Shown in pieces: positions 1 to 6,309 of a stretch of 7,997 bases of DNA. Position numbers and translations under genes: made by a program. The notes beneath the pieces were generated by a model. That model saw only the letters and a program-made list of their open reading frames with translations, was not told where the DNA came from and did not search any database. The number at the start of each line of letters is the position of its first letter. Position 1 is the stretch's first letter. The DNA comes from Spirochaetales bacterium. GTDB taxonomy: Bacteria; Spirochaetota; Spirochaetia; DSM-27196; SLAA01. The DNA is taken from NCBI GenBank assembly GCA_007126415.1, contig SLBH01000330.1:1-7997 (forward strand), in the 5' to 3' direction.

Positions 1-326
1 CCCCGCGCGGCGATGAACAGCCGGTGGTTGCGGGCGGGCTGACACTTGACCCGGTTCAGCGCAAAGTGCGGTGTGACGGCGCCGAGGTAGAGCTGACGAG
101 TTATCAGTTTGATCTGCTCGCTGTTCTGGTGCGCAATCCCGGGCGAGTGTTCACCCGCATGCAGTTGGTGGAGCGTCTGCAGGGTCATGCCTACGAAGGC
201 TACGAGCGGACCGTCGATGCACATATGAAGAATATTCGAAGGGCTTTGGAAGACGATGCGAAGCAACCTCGCTTCATCGAGACTGTCCGCGGGGTGGGCT
301 ATCGCTTCCTCGCTCAGGGAGGATGA
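1..326 (+). CDS. OmpR/PhoB-family response regulator, 3' part (winged-helix DNA-binding domain)
   Basis: This is the C-terminal effector half of a two-component response regulator. The reading frame is open to the left edge of the window (codons in phase with position 3), so the phosphoacceptor receiver domain lies outside. A GTG at 24 is probably an internal valine and not the true start. Visible winged-helix features are LTSYQFDLLAVLVRNPG (first helix and turn), FTRMQLVERL (recognition-helix region), RTVDAHMKNIRRAL (second helix pair) and RFIETVRGVGYRF (wing hairpin), which closes almost every OmpR-family protein. The protein would bind promoter DNA once phosphorylated. The stop codon is nine bases before the ATG of the histidine kinase, and the kinase ribosome binding site overlaps this stop, so the two are one operon and cognate partners. 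The regulon cannot be read from the sequence. Confidence 0.95.
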   Translation, partial: PRGDEQPVVAGGLTLDPVQRKVRCDGAEVELTSYQFDLLAVLVRNPGRVFTRMQLVERLQGHAYEGYERTVDAHMKNIRRALEDDAKQPRFIETVRGVGYRFLAQGG

Positions 327-335
327 GGACCGATA

Positions 336-1772
336 ATGGTTACCAGACTCTGGTTCAAGCTGACGGCCCTTTTGGCGGCGCTCGTGGTGCTGGGGTCCGG
401 TGTCACCCTGTTCGTCGTGACTCAGATCACCCAACACCATTTTCGCGATTACATCGCCGAGCAGGATGCCATGCGGGCGCAGCACATCGCCATGAACTTT
501 GCCTCCTACTATCGGGATCAGGGCAGTTTTAGCGGCGCCGAAGCCCTGGTAGAGCAAATACCCCGCGCGCCTGGGCAGGACGAGCATCATATGATGCATG
601 AGATGCGCGGGATGGGCGAAATGCGTGGCCCAATGCGCCGTGGCATGATTGGGTCGGCGGAGCCGGAACGGGTGGTACTGGTTCAGCACGACGGCACTGT
701 CGCGGTGGATACCACCGACAATCCGCTCCCGCAAACCGTCAGCACGCGGGCTGCCGAGCAGGGTGTCCCGGTGATGCATGCGGACGCGCCGGTGGGCTGG
801 GTGTTGGTCGGCTCGATGATCGACAGCACGTTCGACACGCAGCAGCAGCAGTTTCTCGCTTCGGTCCGCATGGGGGTTGTTGTCTCCGCCGGGGCGGTTT
901 CCTTGATTGCGCTGTTGTTCGGATCGTTGTTTCTCGCCGGTCTCATTCGGCCGCTTCGGCAGCTCACTGCGGCGGCGCAGGCCGTGGGCGCAGGCAACTT
1001 GACGGTCCCGGTCACGACAACCGCAAACGACGAGATCGGCACCCTGGCAGATACGTTCCGCTCTATGCGCGACGCCCTCGCGCAGGCGGAGGAAGAGCGG
1101 CGGCGAATGTTCCGGGACATTGCTCATGAGTTGCGCACGCCGGTCACGCTGCTGCGCGGCGAGGTTGAGGCGATGCTCGACGGCATTTACCCGGTAAATG
1201 CGGAGAGCCTGCGCTCCTTGCACCAGGAAATCGCCGTGCTCGATCGGCTGATCTCGGATGTACGCACCGTCTCCTCAATGGACAGTCCGGGATTCACCAT
1301 CGAACGGAGCCCTACCGATATCGCGGCTGTTCTCAAACGGGTGCATGAGCTGTTTCAACGCGAAGCTTCAGACCGGGGGATCAGCATCGTGATTGAGACC
1401 GAGCGTGATCTCCCCGAGATAGAAAGTGACCGTGAACGGCTGCGACAGGTGTTGGCTAACCTGGTGTCGAACGCTATTCGCCATTCTGAGACCGCCGATC
1501 GCATTACGCTTAGCGCGCGACGTGCCGCTGGTGACGCTCGCGGAATCGAGATCATGGTAGAGGACAACGGCAAGGGGATACCCGAGGATGAGCGGATAGC
1601 AGTCTTCAATCGGCTCTACCGTGTTGACTCCGCTCGCAGCCGCAGCACCGGCGGGAGCGGGCTGGGGCTTTCGGTGGCCCGTCAAATAGTAGAGGCTCAT
1701 GCAGGCAGCATCGCGGCGACAGAGGCCGACGGCGGCGGTACCCGCATTGTTGTGTTTCTTCCGCCGGCCTGA
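336..1772 (+). CDS. Membrane sensor histidine kinase (HAMP, HisKA, HATPase_c) with a Met/His-rich periplasmic loop
   Basis: This is the 478-residue sensor partner of the upstream regulator. It autophosphorylates on histidine and passes the phosphate on. Domains in order: membrane helix 1 at about 10-31; a periplasmic loop at about 32-175; membrane helix 2 at about 178-203; HAMP at about 203-255; HisKA with the phosphoacceptor in DIAHELRTP (His264); and HATPase_c with the N box (NLVSNAIRH, about 375-383), G1 box (EDNGKGIP, Asp410) and G2 box (GGSGLGLSVARQIVEAH, about 439-455). All catalytic motifs look intact. Overall it resembles BaeS-like kinases. The loop at about 84-104 is packed with Met and His (HHMMHEMRGMGEM followed by further Met), which could coordinate Cu or Ag or sense redox state; that is inference. 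The ATG start is supported by GAGGA at 325-329. Stress ligand and regulon are unknown. Confidence 0.95.
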   Translation: MVTRLWFKLTALLAALVVLGSGVTLFVVTQITQHHFRDYIAEQDAMRAQHIAMNFASYYRDQGSFSGAEALVEQIPRAPGQDEHHMMHEMRGMGEMRGPMRRGMIGSAEPERVVLVQHDGTVAVDTTDNPLPQTVSTRAAEQGVPVMHADAPVGWVLVGSMIDSTFDTQQQQFLASVRMGVVVSAGAVSLIALLFGSLFLAGLIRPLRQLTAAAQAVGAGNLTVPVTTTANDEIGTLADTFRSMRDALAQAEEERRRMFRDIAHELRTPVTLLRGEVEAMLDGIYPVNAESLRSLHQEIAVLDRLISDVRTVSSMDSPGFTIERSPTDIAAVLKRVHELFQREASDRGISIVIETERDLPEIESDRERLRQVLANLVSNAIRHSETADRITLSARRAAGDARGIEIMVEDNGKGIPEDERIAVFNRLYRVDSARSRSTGGSGLGLSVARQIVEAHAGSIAATEADGGGTRIVVFLPPA

Positions 1773-1985
1773 CGCGCGAGTGCAAACGGTTATTCGTGAT
1801 CGTAGAACTCAAACGGCACCTGCAGATAGTCCACCTGCACACAGTTCAAGAGACAAGCTCTCGGTGAAAGAACTCTATCGATAATCGATTTCGTCGGTTG
1901 ACCGCAGCCTTGTGTGCGCCGGCGAACAGACGGCCGTATCCGTGCATGCGTAAGTTTGACGTAACTCGGAACGAGGAGGAATATC
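1773..1985. other. Intergenic region between the sensor kinase and the small membrane protein
   Basis: A 213-base gap with no clear gene on either strand. A weak ECF-like promoter can be proposed (GAAC at 1870-1873 and CGTC at 1892-1895), but the 18-base spacing is long and the match is loose, so I do not call it. On the - strand, the stretch ending at 1790 translates to a protein-like tail, VDYLQVPFEFYDHE then stop. It could be the decayed end of a convergent gene. No terminator-like hairpin with a T run follows the kinase. Confidence 0.4.
1974..1980 (+). promoter_or_regulatory. Strong Shine-Dalgarno of the 64-residue membrane protein
   Basis: AGGAGGA lies five bases before the ATG at 1986. 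It is nearly a full match to the 16S rRNA anti-Shine-Dalgarno and fixes the start of the small gene. Confidence 0.85.
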
Positions 1986-2180
1986 ATGTCGTTGATAGAG
2001 TTGGTGATTGTCCTGGTTGTGGTAGGTGTGATTTTGTGGGCCATCAATAACTACATACCGATGCAGGCCAATGTCAAAAAAATCTTGAATGTGGTCGTTG
2101 TCGTCGTTGTGCTCCTGTTTGTGCTGAACGCCTTCGGGATTATCGGCTCCTCAACGGGGATTCAGATCGGCCGGTGGTAA
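1986..2180 (+). CDS. Small two-helix membrane protein, Thivi_2564-like
   Basis: A 64-residue hydrophobic protein. Helix 1 spans about residues 3-24 (SLIELVIVLVVVGVILWAI), followed by a short polar turn with the hallmark NNYIPM and VKKILN. Helix 2 spans about 34-53 and is very Val/Leu-rich, and a short Gly/Ser-rich tail follows. The pattern INNYIPM...KKILNVVV matches what I recall of the small Thivi_2564 family membrane proteins, whose function is unknown. Expression is supported by an excellent ribosome binding site. It lies between a sensor kinase and an envelope metalloprotease on the same strand, with a stem-loop after it. It could be a target of the two-component system, but nothing in the sequence proves this. 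Family assignment is from memory of the motif and not from a search. Confidence 0.82.
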   Translation: MSLIELVIVLVVVGVILWAINNYIPMQANVKKILNVVVVVVVLLFVLNAFGIIGSSTGIQIGRW

Positions 2181-2201
2181 CTCGCTGATCTGAGGTTGTC
2201 C

Positions 2202-2255
2202 GGCGAGAGCCGAGCCAAGTTGCTGTTGGTTATGGCACCAAGCCCGGCTCTCGTC
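2202..2255 (+). terminator. Stem-loop after the small membrane protein gene, possible terminator
   Basis: CGAGAGCCG at 2204-2212 pairs perfectly with CGGCTCTCG at 2245-2253. One G-U and one G-C pair extend the stem outward to 2202 and 2255, and the loop is about 32 bases. No T run follows, so it is an imperfect intrinsic terminator and may be an mRNA-stabilising hairpin. The left arm can also fold on itself as CGGC-GAGA-GCCG, a GNRA-type tetraloop, giving two competing structures. Confidence 0.45.
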
Positions 2256-2306
2256 TTGGTAGTGCTACAGAATACACGCCTCATTCAGGGTTATCCAAGC
2301 GGTCCG

Positions 2307-2328
2307 GCGAATCGATCCCTTGATTCGC
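2307..2328. repeat. Perfect inverted repeat before the metalloprotease gene
   Basis: GCGAATC (2307-2313) and GATTCGC (2322-2328) are perfect inverted 7-mers around an 8-base centre. The right arm ends about seven bases before the Shine-Dalgarno GGAGGAG of the protease gene. It could be a regulator's operator or an mRNA hairpin affecting translation. The sequence cannot tell which. Confidence 0.5.
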
Positions 2329-2346
2329 TTAAATTGGAGGAGAACG

Positions 2347-3807
2347 ATGAAAAATAACGCAATCGCTCGAGGGGTTCGCACCGCGGGGGCGCTTGTCGTC
2401 GTGGCCCTGTTCAGCGGGCTGGCCGGATGCATGACGAACCCTACCACGGGCGAGCGCCAGTTCAACCTCATGAGCATGGATCAGGAGATCCAGATAGGGC
2501 GCGAGGCCGATACGCAGATCAGCGATACGATGGGGCTTTACCCCGATGAAGCGCTGCAGGACTACGTGTCCGGGATTGGCCTTCCGATGGGCGCCAACAG
2601 CGAGTGGCCCGATCTGCCGTGGACCTTCCGTGTGATTGATGAGGCGACGGTGAATGCGTTTGCGCTTCCCGGCGGTCACATTTATGTAACACGCGGGATT
2701 CTGGCGCATTTTAACAACGAGGCACAGCTTGCCGGCGTCCTGGGCCACGAGATTGGTCACGTGACCGCGCGGCATGCTTCAAACCGCATAAGCAAGATGC
2801 AAGTTGCACAGCTCGGGGTTGGGTTGGCTGTGTTGGTTGATCCGGAGTTGCAGCGTATCGCGCCGCTTGCCGGTGCCGGGATGCAGCTGTTGTTCTTGTC
2901 GTTCAGCCGCGGCGATGAGAACGAGTCCGACGAGCTGGGCGTGCGCTATATGGCGGATGCGGGCTACGATCCGGAGGCGTTGATCGGTGTAATGGAAACG
3001 TTGCGAAGAGTTTCCGCCTCCGGTGACGGCACCCGGCTTCCCGAGTGGCAGGCCACGCATCCGTATCCGGAGAACCGCAAGGAAAATATCCGCGAGCACA
3101 TCCGGGATCTCGAACCGCAAGAGTACCGGTCGGACGGTCGCGACGAGTTTCTCGACAGAATCGATGGAATCGTCTACGGTGAAGACCCGCGCCAAGGTTA
3201 CAGCCGTGACGGGGTGTTCTATCATCCTGAGCTGCGGTTTAGTCTTCATTTCCCCGAAAGTTGGGCGGTGATAAACCAGAGACAGGCAGTGATCGCGGTC
3301 AGCGAGCAACGCGATGCGGCGCTTCAGCTCTCGATCTCAAGCGAGACATCCATCGATGCCGCCGCGGATCAAATGTATGGTGTCGAGCAGATAACCGGAG
3401 AGGGAATCACGGGAACGCGGATCAACGGGCTGACTGCCGGCATCGGAACCTTTGGGGCGCAGAGCGAAGCGGGCCGGCTCGAAGGATCCGTGGCATTCAT
3501 CGAGTATGATCAGAAGATCTATCAGTTGATCGGGTATTCGGAAGCAGAATCCTGGCCGACGTATCGCGAAACGGTCAACGCTTCGCTGCGCAGTTTCGCC
3601 GCGCTGACCGACCGCGACGCGATCGACGTGGAGCCGATGCGACTGGACGTGATCGGCGTTGACCGGACCGTGACGCTGCGCCGGTTCTATGAAACCTACT
3701 ACGAGGGCTCGACACCGCCGGTATCGATCGAACAGATTGCGCTGATCAACCAGCTCGAACTCGAAAGCCGCGTAAACGCCGGCACGCGAGTAAAGATGGT
3801 TCGTTGA
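2347..3807 (+). CDS. M48-family zinc metalloprotease, outer-membrane lipoprotein (BepA/LoiP-like catalytic domain)
   Basis: A 486-residue lipoprotein endopeptidase expected to act on periplasmic or outer-membrane proteins. The ATG at 2347 is chosen over an upstream in-frame alternative because GGAGGAG precedes it closely and it gives a clean signal peptide: MKNN, a hydrophobic stretch, then the lipobox LAGC with Cys28. The residue after Cys is Met, not Asp, which favours outer-membrane sorting. The catalytic motif HEIGH is at 134-138 with TARH after it. The third zinc ligand is probably Glu193 in ENESDELG, which follows SRGD. An insert with THPYPENR (the usual THP-x-x-x-R region) follows. The second half (about 285-486) is not TPR-like as in BepA. 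It ends in a stretch recalling a degenerate LysM fold (TVTLRRFYETYY ... IALINQL ... VNAGTRVKMV). All catalytic residues are present. Its stop is 11 bases before the preferred start of the ABC ATPase gene, so co-transcription is possible. Confidence 0.93.
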   Translation: MKNNAIARGVRTAGALVVVALFSGLAGCMTNPTTGERQFNLMSMDQEIQIGREADTQISDTMGLYPDEALQDYVSGIGLPMGANSEWPDLPWTFRVIDEATVNAFALPGGHIYVTRGILAHFNNEAQLAGVLGHEIGHVTARHASNRISKMQVAQLGVGLAVLVDPELQRIAPLAGAGMQLLFLSFSRGDENESDELGVRYMADAGYDPEALIGVMETLRRVSASGDGTRLPEWQATHPYPENRKENIREHIRDLEPQEYRSDGRDEFLDRIDGIVYGEDPRQGYSRDGVFYHPELRFSLHFPESWAVINQRQAVIAVSEQRDAALQLSISSETSIDAAADQMYGVEQITGEGITGTRINGLTAGIGTFGAQSEAGRLEGSVAFIEYDQKIYQLIGYSEAESWPTYRETVNASLRSFAALTDRDAIDVEPMRLDVIGVDRTVTLRRFYETYYEGSTPPVSIEQIALINQLELESRVNAGTRVKMVR

Positions 3808-3818
3808 AGTCTGCAACT

Positions 3819-4583
3819 ATGCCACTGATTGAGGCAGGCGAGCAGTTGAAACGAGGCATCGAGGTACGAGGCCTGAGCAAAGAGTTTTCGGCCAACGCAG
3901 TTCGCGCGGTAGACGACGTGACCTTCGATGCTGCGCCCGGGGAAGTAGTTGGACTGCTCGGGGCCAACGGCGCCGGAAAGACGACGATCGTCAAGATGCT
4001 GTCCACATTGCTCAGTCCCACCTCCGGTACCATATCTGTCGGCGGTCACGATACCGTCGGCACTTCGCGGGCTGTGCGCGCGAGCATGGGGGTACTGTTT
4101 GGAAGCGATAGCGGGCTGTACGCTCGTCTCAGCGGTCGTGAGAACATCCGGTATTTTGCGGCTCTGAACGGCCTTAACCGCAGGAAATGTGAGCTACGCC
4201 TGGAGGAACTTGCAGATCTATTTGGCCTGCAGAGTTTTATCGACCACCTGGTCACGACCTATTCCAGCGGGATGAAGCAGCGCACTGCGCTCGCTCGCTC
4301 TGTGGTGCACGATCCACCGTTTCTGATTCTCGACGAACCCACTACCGCTCTGGATATCGGTACTACGCTGGTGGTACACGCCTATGTTTCCCGCAGTCGC
4401 AGTGAAGGGAAGACGGTAATACTCTCGAGCCACGACACGTTAGAGCTCGAGCAGCTGTGCGACCGTGTGCTGACCATAGATGCCGGGAGGATAGTGGACG
4501 AAGCCCACCGAGGCCGAGATTTCGGCGGGGATGCCGGCTCGCTGCGGTCCCGATTTCTGGCGAATAGGAGCGTCACACAATGA
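3819..4583 (+). CDS. ABC transporter ATP-binding protein, NatA-like
   Basis: The 254-residue ATPase subunit of an ABC-2 exporter; it hydrolyses ATP at the cytoplasmic face. Counting from ATG 3819, Walker A is GANGAGKTT (48-56), the signature is SSGMKQ (149-154), Walker B is FLILDEP (168-174, catalytic Glu173), and the H-loop is SSHD (His205). The Q-loop region reads VLFGSDSGLYARLSGRENI, without the usual Gln but of the kind I know from NatA-like ATPases. The start is uncertain. A TTG at 3804 overlaps the protease stop (TTGA) and would add five residues; neither start has a good ribosome binding site. I prefer the ATG. The 3' end overlaps the permease ATG by four bases (ATGA), so the two subunits are translationally coupled. 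By NatAB analogy the pair may export Na+, but many NatA-like ATPases have other or unknown substrates. Confidence 0.93.
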   Translation: MPLIEAGEQLKRGIEVRGLSKEFSANAVRAVDDVTFDAAPGEVVGLLGANGAGKTTIVKMLSTLLSPTSGTISVGGHDTVGTSRAVRASMGVLFGSDSGLYARLSGRENIRYFAALNGLNRRKCELRLEELADLFGLQSFIDHLVTTYSSGMKQRTALARSVVHDPPFLILDEPTTALDIGTTLVVHAYVSRSRSEGKTVILSSHDTLELEQLCDRVLTIDAGRIVDEAHRGRDFGGDAGSLRSRFLANRSVTQ

Positions 4584-5782
4584 GGTCGCCGGCCCTTGCG
4601 GCTGCAAGCGAAACCCTGATCGTGTTTCGCAAGGAAATCACCGAGTTGTTCCGTGACTACCGTACGGTGCTGGTATCGGTCGCCGTGCCGCTACTGCTCT
4701 TTCCGCTTCTCGCGGCGATCCTCGCCTACGGCGGACAGTTGGGCGGGATCGGACCGCCTGCGGAAACGGTGGTAGCCGTCTCCGGTCCGGAAACGGCCGG
4801 TGTTTCCGAGTTTTTGGCGGGTCGCAGCGAGCTAAATGTGGTGGAGCTCCCCTCCTCAGGTACCGTCCAGGAAGCCGTTGCCGCCGGCGGAATAGACGTC
4901 GCTGTGGTACTGGAGCGCGCAACAAGTCGCAGCGAAGCCGGTTCACCCAAAGTTGCCGTCGTATTCGACAACACCAACAACCGATCGCTGGCCGGCGGTG
5001 AATTGGTAACGGCAATGCTAAAGGAATACCTATCGTACCTGACGACCGTTAACGGGACGAACTCAGAAGACACTGAACCCGTCTCCACACCCTTTTCCAT
5101 GCAGCTGAGCCCAATGCACCCCGCCGCTGCGGGCGCGGGAACACTCATCCTGTCGTTTCTCCTGCCGATGATTATACTTGTTTCTGCAGCCATCGGCCCG
5201 CTGGCGAGCGCCGCCGATCTAGGTGCCGGAGAGAAGGAACGACAGACACTGGAGTCGTTACTCGGAAGCCCCGCACGACGATCCACGATTCTGGCAGGGA
5301 AATTCGCCGCGGTTGCAACAATGGGGGTCCTCGGCATCGTCTCTTTCGCCGGCGGTGCCGGGTTCGCCTACATCGCAACGAGCGCAGTTACTGAAGGACT
5401 TGAGTTCACCGTGACCGCGCGGACCCTACTGTCGCTCGCGTATCCCGCCGTTCTGGCTGCCCTAACCTTCTCCGCAATCGAGTTTCTTATAAGCTTATAT
5501 GCTCGCTCGTCAAAGGCGGCTCAAACCTTCTGTGTACCCGTACTGATACTCGCCTCCGCGGCCGGTTACGCGACGTTTGCGGTGGATATGCGAACGCTTC
5601 CGTTTTGGTACTACCATGTCCCGTTGCTGAACCTCGGGGTGATTGTCAAGGGAATTGTTCTCGGCAACTCCCATTCGGCAGGTATATGGGTCACCACGCT
5701 GTGGGTTGTCATTTACCTTCTGTGTGCGTTCAGTGCCGGGCGGCGGATGATAGAGCGCGAATCGGTTTTTCGTTCGGTCTAG
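4580..5782 (+). CDS. ABC-2 type transporter permease, NatB-like
   Basis: The 400-residue membrane subunit paired with the upstream ATPase. The N-terminal cytoplasmic stretch FRKEITELFRDYRT precedes membrane helix 1 (about 29-50). A large extracytoplasmic domain follows (about 51-183), as in NatB and other ABC-2 exporters. The remaining helices fall at about 185-212, 240-266, 284-310, 315-336 and 367-390, with a weaker one at about 345-360. Between the second and third helices lies GAGEKERQTLESLL (Gly217-Arg221 onward), the conserved coupling segment shared by NatB-type permeases. The ATG start overlaps the ATPase stop codon. Length and layout match NatB. Substrate is not visible in the sequence: sodium is the family guess, and peptide or drug export is possible. 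The stop at 5780-5782 is followed by about 118 bases without a long gene. Confidence 0.92.
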   Translation: MRSPALAAASETLIVFRKEITELFRDYRTVLVSVAVPLLLFPLLAAILAYGGQLGGIGPPAETVVAVSGPETAGVSEFLAGRSELNVVELPSSGTVQEAVAAGGIDVAVVLERATSRSEAGSPKVAVVFDNTNNRSLAGGELVTAMLKEYLSYLTTVNGTNSEDTEPVSTPFSMQLSPMHPAAAGAGTLILSFLLPMIILVSAAIGPLASAADLGAGEKERQTLESLLGSPARRSTILAGKFAAVATMGVLGIVSFAGGAGFAYIATSAVTEGLEFTVTARTLLSLAYPAVLAALTFSAIEFLISLYARSSKAAQTFCVPVLILASAAGYATFAVDMRTLPFWYYHVPLLNLGVIVKGIVLGNSHSAGIWVTTLWVVIYLLCAFSAGRRMIERESVFRSV

Positions 5783-5815
5783 TTTCCTTCCTCTGTTCGG
5801 CACCGCACAGACTGC

Positions 5816-5834
5816 GTTAGCCAACATAGCTAAC
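5816..5834. repeat. Inverted repeat GTTAGC-N7-GCTAAC after the permease gene
   Basis: Perfect 6-base arms at 5816-5821 and 5829-5834 around CAACATA. The position, between the permease stop and the tiny membrane-peptide gene, suits an operator for the latter. No T run follows, so it is unlikely to be an intrinsic terminator. Confidence 0.4.
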
Positions 5835-5846
5835 TTATTACTATCA

Positions 5847-5861
5847 GCGCGTATATAGCGC
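5847..5861. repeat. GCGC-flanked, AT-centred palindrome-like element
   Basis: GCGC, then GTATATA, then GCGC, followed by further GC. The AT-rich centre holds a TATATA that could double as a -10-like box for the downstream tiny gene. No convincing -35 was identified. Confidence 0.3.
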
Positions 5862-5874
5862 GCCGACGTATTAG

Positions 5875-5887
5875 CCTCAACCTGAGG
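5875..5887 (+). promoter_or_regulatory. Small hairpin abutting the ribosome binding site of the tiny peptide gene
   Basis: CCTCA-ACC-TGAGG gives a 5-base-pair stem with a 3-base loop. It ends immediately before the Shine-Dalgarno GAAGGAG (5888-5894). It may shape access of the ribosome to the start at 5901. This is inferred from position only. Confidence 0.35.
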
Positions 5888-5900
5888 GAAGGAGTGTCAG

Positions 5901-5966
5901 ATGGGTTTTATTATCAGCGCATTGGTAGTCGTGATTCTTGTAGTCGTCGTACTTCGGATTATTTGA
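5901..5966 (+). CDS. 21-residue single-helix membrane peptide, hypothetical
   Basis: ATG at 5901 opens a 21-codon frame ending in TGA at 5964-5966. The product begins MGFIIS, continues as an almost pure Val/Leu/Ile stretch (ALVVVILVVVVL) and ends RII: a single membrane helix with one positive charge near the C-terminus. AAGGAG at 5889-5894 lies six bases before the ATG, an ideal ribosome binding site, and a GC-rich inverted repeat follows the stop. Start, Shine-Dalgarno, hydrophobic content and a downstream stem-loop together suggest a real small gene. I do not recognise the family. Possible roles include a small regulator of a membrane complex, such as the upstream exporter, or a hydrophobic toxin-like peptide; neither is shown. 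Such short frames can also occur by chance. Confidence 0.6.
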   Translation: MGFIISALVVVILVVVVLRII

Positions 5967-5967
5967 T

Positions 5968-6000
5968 CCGGCCGTTGTAGCATCGTAGCGCCACGGCCGG
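5968..6000. terminator. GC-rich stem-loop after the tiny peptide gene, possible terminator
   Basis: CCGGCCGT (5968-5975) pairs perfectly with ACGGCCGG (5993-6000) around a 17-base loop, starting two bases after the stop codon. A second weaker repeat, GCAAC/GTTGC, lies at 6003-6007 and 6018-6022. Neither strand has a T run after the stem, so termination would be inefficient or factor-dependent. It also sits between convergent genes, the tiny peptide (+) and the toxin fragments (-). Confidence 0.45.
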
Positions 6001-6051
6001 GCGCAACCTCGGTTCTCGTTGCAACCCGCGTGGCCCACAAACTCGTGTCAC

Positions 6052-6309
6052 TTAGTAAATGATACGCGACCGGAAACGGTTATTTGTGGCTGCGCAGAAC
6101 GATGATGAACTCTTCAAGAGCGCCTGCACGTAATTCAAAGGGGACGCAAACCTGGGCCGCTTCAGAACGTCTCGATACTCGAACAATATGCGGTCATCCA
6201 CGAGAACAGTCACACGATAATCCAGAACGCTATTCACCACGGAACCGGGAGCGGCGTGAGGGGTTAGTACTCCCGATATCAGAACGTTAGTATCGAGCAC
6301 TATCCTCAC
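6052..6309 (-). pseudogene. Truncated PIN-domain toxin (putative toxin, PIN family, TIGR00305-like)
   Basis: The 85-codon frame from GTG 6309 begins MRIVLDTNVLISGVL, the first strand and first catalytic Asp of PIN ribonucleases. It continues with VLVDDRILFEYRDVLKRPRF, the helix block typical of this family. Family members run to about 130-140 residues. Here homology stops after VQALL, and the tail SSSSFCAATNNRF is low-complexity and unrelated. A neighbouring frame gives EEFIIVLRSHK then stop over the same DNA, hinting at a frameshift before the truncation. The C-terminal part with the remaining catalytic acidic residues is missing, so ribonuclease activity is unlikely. No ribosome binding site is seen before the GTG. 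The upstream neighbour on the same strand is not an antitoxin but a piece of a DUF4143-type ATPase, whose frame overlaps this one by 23 bases. Confidence 0.8.

Noticed and set aside
1870..1895. ECF-sigma promoter for the small membrane protein
   Set aside because: Only GAAC and CGTC match, and the spacing is longer than usual.
1790..2047. 85-codon - strand frame
   Set aside because: It overlaps the well-supported 64-residue gene and shows no start signal. Only its last stretch looks protein-like, so it is noted as a weak finding only.
2329..2775. 148-codon - strand frame over the protease gene
   Set aside because: It is a shadow of the M48 gene, with no ribosome site or recognisable motif.
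4726..5337. 203-codon - strand frame over the permease gene
   Set aside because: It is rich in Ser/Pro/Ala/Arg, as antisense frames of GC-rich genes are. The + strand has clear ABC-2 features.
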